NCBI GenBank assembly: GCA_024638645.1
Contig: JAHEJX010000214.1
Location: 1-64,000 of the forward strand
Length of the DNA: 64,000 bases
Reading direction: 5' to 3'
Origin: Actinomycetes bacterium
GTDB lineage: Bacteria; Actinomycetota; Acidimicrobiia; Spongiisociales; UBA5794
Numbering within the stretch: position 1 is the stretch's first letter; every line of letters starts with the position of its first letter. The position numbers and the translations under genes were made by a program. The notes under the pieces are model-generated. The model was not told where the DNA came from and made no database searches. It saw only the letters and a program-made list of their open reading frames with translations. Shown here one piece after another: positions 61,690 to 64,000 of this stretch.

Positions 61690-61905
61690 GCCCGACACCG
61701 GGCTAAGGCAGCCGGGAACACGGTCGCTCGCTGGCGAGTCACCGCAGTCGAACCGGGCACCTCGGTGGACTGGGACCTCATCGAGGGTCCTTACGTCGGT
61801 ACGGGCGGCTACCGGCTCGAGGACCTAGGCGAGAGCACTCGTTTCACGCCGCGCGTGCAGCCACGGCCTGCGACTTTCGGACACAATCAGTACCCTCAGG
61901 AATAG
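61690..61905 (+). pseudogene. Remnant of an SRPBCC (START-like) family gene
   Basis: A 71-codon open stretch without an ATG/GTG/TTG start in place encodes WRVTAVEPGTSVDWDLIEGP followed by GTGGYRLEDLGESTRFTPRV and stops at TAG 61903-61905. The block matches the C-terminal half of SRPBCC/polyketide-cyclase-like proteins, including the beta-strand pairs. The N-terminal half is missing, so this is a decayed gene. It explains most of the 61637-61947 gap. Confidence 0.55.
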
Positions 61906-61947
61906 CTCTCGGAGACTCACTTCGGGGAATGGTGGAGGGGAGGACCC

Positions 61948-63567
61948 ATGAGGTCCCGGATCGCACTTGCGCTCGTCCTACTTCTGTCCGTCGCAACGCC
62001 GGCAACTGCAAAGCAGGAGCCGAAGCCGTTACACGCCAACGAGGGGATCAAGGTGGCGCGCGCTGCGCCCACTAACAGCCTCAACGGGATCTACGTGTCT
62101 CCGTACGACGGGAACGTCTACGTCGCCAGCGTGGGTGGTGACGAGATCACGGTGCACGACCCAAGGTCGGGCAGGTTGCTCGACCGCCTCGGGCCGGAGC
62201 GGGGCGTTCACGGTCCAGACGACGTCTTCATCACCGACGACGGCACGATCTACTGGACTGAGATTCTCACCGGCCACGTCGGGATGCTGAAGCCCGACGG
62301 CACGTTCACGCGTCAGTTCGTGGGACCGGGTGTGAACCCGATCACCATGAACGATGAAGGCCGCCTGTTCGTGAATCGATTGTTCCTCGGTCAAGGCCTA
62401 TGGGAGCTCGATGCAGATCTGGTGGATCCGCCGGTGGAGATCCACCCCGACCTGATGATCAACTCGTTCGACTTCGGCCCCGATGGCTACCTGTATGCCC
62501 CCTCGTTCTTCACTGGCGAGGTCCTGAGGATCGACGTCGACTCTGCGATCCCCGTCTCATTCGATGTCGTGGCCAACGTCGGTGGCGTCTCGTCTGCTGT
62601 GAAGTTCAACTCGCTGGGTGAGGCATACGCCGTCAACATCGGCGAAGGGAAGGTCGTGAAGCTCGACCTCTCCGGCGCAAACGATCACGACCTCGTGCTC
62701 GACGTCGAGGGCACAATCGACAACATCGCTTTCAATACGGACGACGTTCTCTTCGTCGCGGTCGGCGCTGACAATGAGATCATCCGAATCAGGCCCAACG
62801 GTCATACACGGACCATCACCCGGCGCGGCCTCGGGCTACCCGGCGACGTCGCGGTGTCCCCTGACGGGACAGTGTGGGTTACCGAGCTGTTCGCCATGAA
62901 CGGCTTCACCCGCGGCAAAACGCCGACGACGTCGTTCTACGACCGGTTCTTGCCACCAGGTGCCGGGTTCGCCGGAGCTACGACGGTTGTTGCCGACGGC
63001 GACAACCTGATTCTCTCGAGCGGCTTCGCCAATGCGGTGCAGGTGTTCGATCCGGAGACGGGTGCGGTGTCATTGGACATCCGGACGCTTGGCGGTGTCA
63101 CCAACGCCATCCGCCACGACGGCGACATCGTCGCCGCCCAGATCGCACTCGGCAACGTGGTGAACGCCGAGGATCCGACCGAGGTCCTCGTCGATGGGCT
63201 GTTTGTCCCGCTAGGGCTGGCAACGGACGGTGACACCCTCTACGTCGGCGACTGGGCGTCGGGCATCGTGTGGGCCGTCGGTGACGGCGGCGTTGCGCCG
63301 CTGACGTTCGGGCTGTCTTTCCCCGAAGGAATGGTCGTCGACGGTGACCGCCTGCTGGTGGTCGAAACCGGAGCCCAGCAGGTGACGGCGGTCGACCTGG
63401 CCACAGGCGCCCAGTCGGCCGTGATCATCGGCCTCGACTACTCGGACCGCAACCCGGAAGGGTTCTTCCCCTTCGGAATCATGTCCGGCGTCGACGTCAC
63501 CGACCGCTGGATCTACGTATCCGACGACGGCGTGAACCAAGTGTTCAAGTTCCGCAAACGCAAGTAG
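61948..63567 (+). CDS. Secreted NHL/SMP-30-like beta-propeller protein
   Basis: A 539-residue exported protein with signal peptide ending at TPATA before KQEP. Repeated blades such as GIYVSPYDGNVYVASVGGDE, DVFITDDGTIYWTEI and DVAVSPDGTVWVTELFAMNG have the SMP-30/gluconolactonase and NHL pattern; about eleven such stretches suggest two propellers. It may bind or hydrolyse sugar lactones or serve as a scaffold; no catalytic residue can be named with confidence. GGAGGGGAGGA precedes the ATG. Confidence 0.82.
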   Translation: MRSRIALALVLLLSVATPATAKQEPKPLHANEGIKVARAAPTNSLNGIYVSPYDGNVYVASVGGDEITVHDPRSGRLLDRLGPERGVHGPDDVFITDDGTIYWTEILTGHVGMLKPDGTFTRQFVGPGVNPITMNDEGRLFVNRLFLGQGLWELDADLVDPPVEIHPDLMINSFDFGPDGYLYAPSFFTGEVLRIDVDSAIPVSFDVVANVGGVSSAVKFNSLGEAYAVNIGEGKVVKLDLSGANDHDLVLDVEGTIDNIAFNTDDVLFVAVGADNEIIRIRPNGHTRTITRRGLGLPGDVAVSPDGTVWVTELFAMNGFTRGKTPTTSFYDRFLPPGAGFAGATTVVADGDNLILSSGFANAVQVFDPETGAVSLDIRTLGGVTNAIRHDGDIVAAQIALGNVVNAEDPTEVLVDGLFVPLGLATDGDTLYVGDWASGIVWAVGDGGVAPLTFGLSFPEGMVVDGDRLLVVETGAQQVTAVDLATGAQSAVIIGLDYSDRNPEGFFPFGIMSGVDVTDRWIYVSDDGVNQVFKFRKRK

Positions 63568-63582
63568 AGGCACTGACCGAAT

Positions 63583-63608
63583 GTGGGCGCTCCTCAGGGA
63601 GCGCCCAC
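63583..63608. terminator. Terminator between convergent genes
   Basis: GTGGGCGCTCC pairs perfectly with GGAGCGCCCAC over TCAG. It lies 15 bases after the propeller gene stop and before the end of the cNMP-binding gene, so it can act for both. Confidence 0.7.
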
Positions 63609-63669
63609 TGCGCACACGCGCCACCGGCCGACAGCCCTTCCCGAGGAACCGGTTGCACCTCAGCTTCTG

Positions 63670-64000
63670 CTACCCAAGCAGCGGCGTCGATTTCGACTCG
63701 CGCTCTCGACGGTGGCCCGCTGCGACGTCGTGCAGCACGGATTCTTGGATGTCGACTCCGCGTGCCGACGCCACCCTTGCCGGCGTCACTGCGCGCAGGG
63801 TGGACGTGCGGACCCCTCCTTCTACGAGAGAGCGCTCCCCCAGGATCGACCCTGGTCCGACTTCCGCGATGACTTCACCGTCGACGGCGACGGAGAGCAA
63901 GCCGTCGAGGAGAAGGTACAACTCAGTCCCTGGCTCGCCTTGCTCGACTAGCGCTTCCCCGGCTGACAGGCTGAGGATCTTGGGCTTCTTGCCCCCTCGC
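63670..64000 (-). CDS. Cyclic-nucleotide-binding (Crp/Fnr-type) domain protein, cut by the window edge
   Basis: The minus strand is open to the right edge and reads ILSLSAGEALVEQGEPGTEL, YLLLDGLLSVAVDG and GSILGERSLVEGGVRTSTLR, the beta-roll and phosphate-binding cassette (GERSLV...R.STLRA) of a cNMP-binding domain. The track's Met at 63921 is an internal TTG. The C-terminus ends soon after the domain with no helix-turn-helix, so it is not a normal Crp regulator; it may be the tail of a longer cNMP-regulated enzyme or transporter. The 5' part lies outside the window. Confidence 0.85.
   Translation of the reverse strand, partial: RGGKKPKILSLSAGEALVEQGEPGTELYLLLDGLLSVAVDGEVIAEVGPGSILGERSLVEGGVRTSTLRAVTPARVASARGVDIQESVLHDVAAGHRRERESKSTPLLG

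Overview
The window is high-GC DNA with dense, mostly non-overlapping genes and many 4-base stop/start overlaps (ATGA or GTGA). It looks like one contiguous stretch of an actinobacterial chromosome. Pointers to Actinobacteria, possibly class Acidimicrobiia (inference), are a deazaflavin (F420)-type oxidoreductase, a DUF5808 protein, a BTAD/SARP-type regulator, cyclase-STAND regulators, a cobalamin-dependent ribonucleotide reductase and a heliorhodopsin. No tRNA, rRNA, CRISPR array, transposase or phage gene was seen.

Region 1 (1-9.7 kb) is a purine/nucleoside uptake and oxidation cassette. It holds an HTH_22 regulator, a four-gene BMP-type ABC importer on the minus strand (lipoprotein, double ATPase, two permeases), and a divergent plus-strand operon of a zinc nucleobase deaminase, a fused FAD/2Fe-2S subunit and a molybdopterin subunit of a xanthine-dehydrogenase-type hydroxylase. 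Together these could import a purine, deaminate it and oxidise it. A terminator lies between the lipoprotein and ATPase genes.

Region 2 (9.7-17.7 kb) carries a lipoprotein, a beta-propeller lipoprotein, a TetR regulator, a Nudix hydrolase, a patatin lipase, an ECF sigma factor with its translationally coupled acidic membrane partner, a small basic ORF, a palindrome-rich intergenic segment, a heliorhodopsin and a VOC protein.

Region 3 (17.7-24.9 kb) is a membrane-lipid cluster: a flippase-like UPF0104 protein, two intact PAP2 phosphatases, and a fusion of a catalytically degenerate PAP2 domain with a protein-kinase-like domain, coupled to a lipoprotein. An amidohydrolase and a PPOX protein follow.

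Region 4 (24.9-35.3 kb) is mixed metabolism and signalling: an aminotransferase, an F420-type reductase, lipoproteins, a probably frameshifted small membrane gene, an aldo/keto reductase, a membrane-anchored hydrolase, an adenylate cyclase-STAND-TPR regulator and a quinone reductase.

Region 5 (35.4-45.3 kb) is metal homeostasis: a DtxR/MntR regulator divergent from a ferric-iron FbpCAB importer with palindromic candidate operators, a secreted esterase-like protein, an MFS exporter, and a P1B-type metal ATPase with a C-terminal hemerythrin domain.

Region 6 (45.3-50 kb) has three minus-strand units (metal ATPase, CFA-like methyltransferase, FtsX/LolD-type ABC system), each preceded by the same 12-base motif GAGGCAAAGGAC.

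Region 7 (50-64 kb) holds an M28 peptidase, a DUF5808 protein, nrdJ with an elaborate promoter/operator region, a 1062-residue SARP-kinase-P-loop ATPase fusion, a secreted HExxH protein, an SRPBCC gene remnant, an NHL/SMP-30-like secreted protein and a cNMP-binding protein cut by the window edge.
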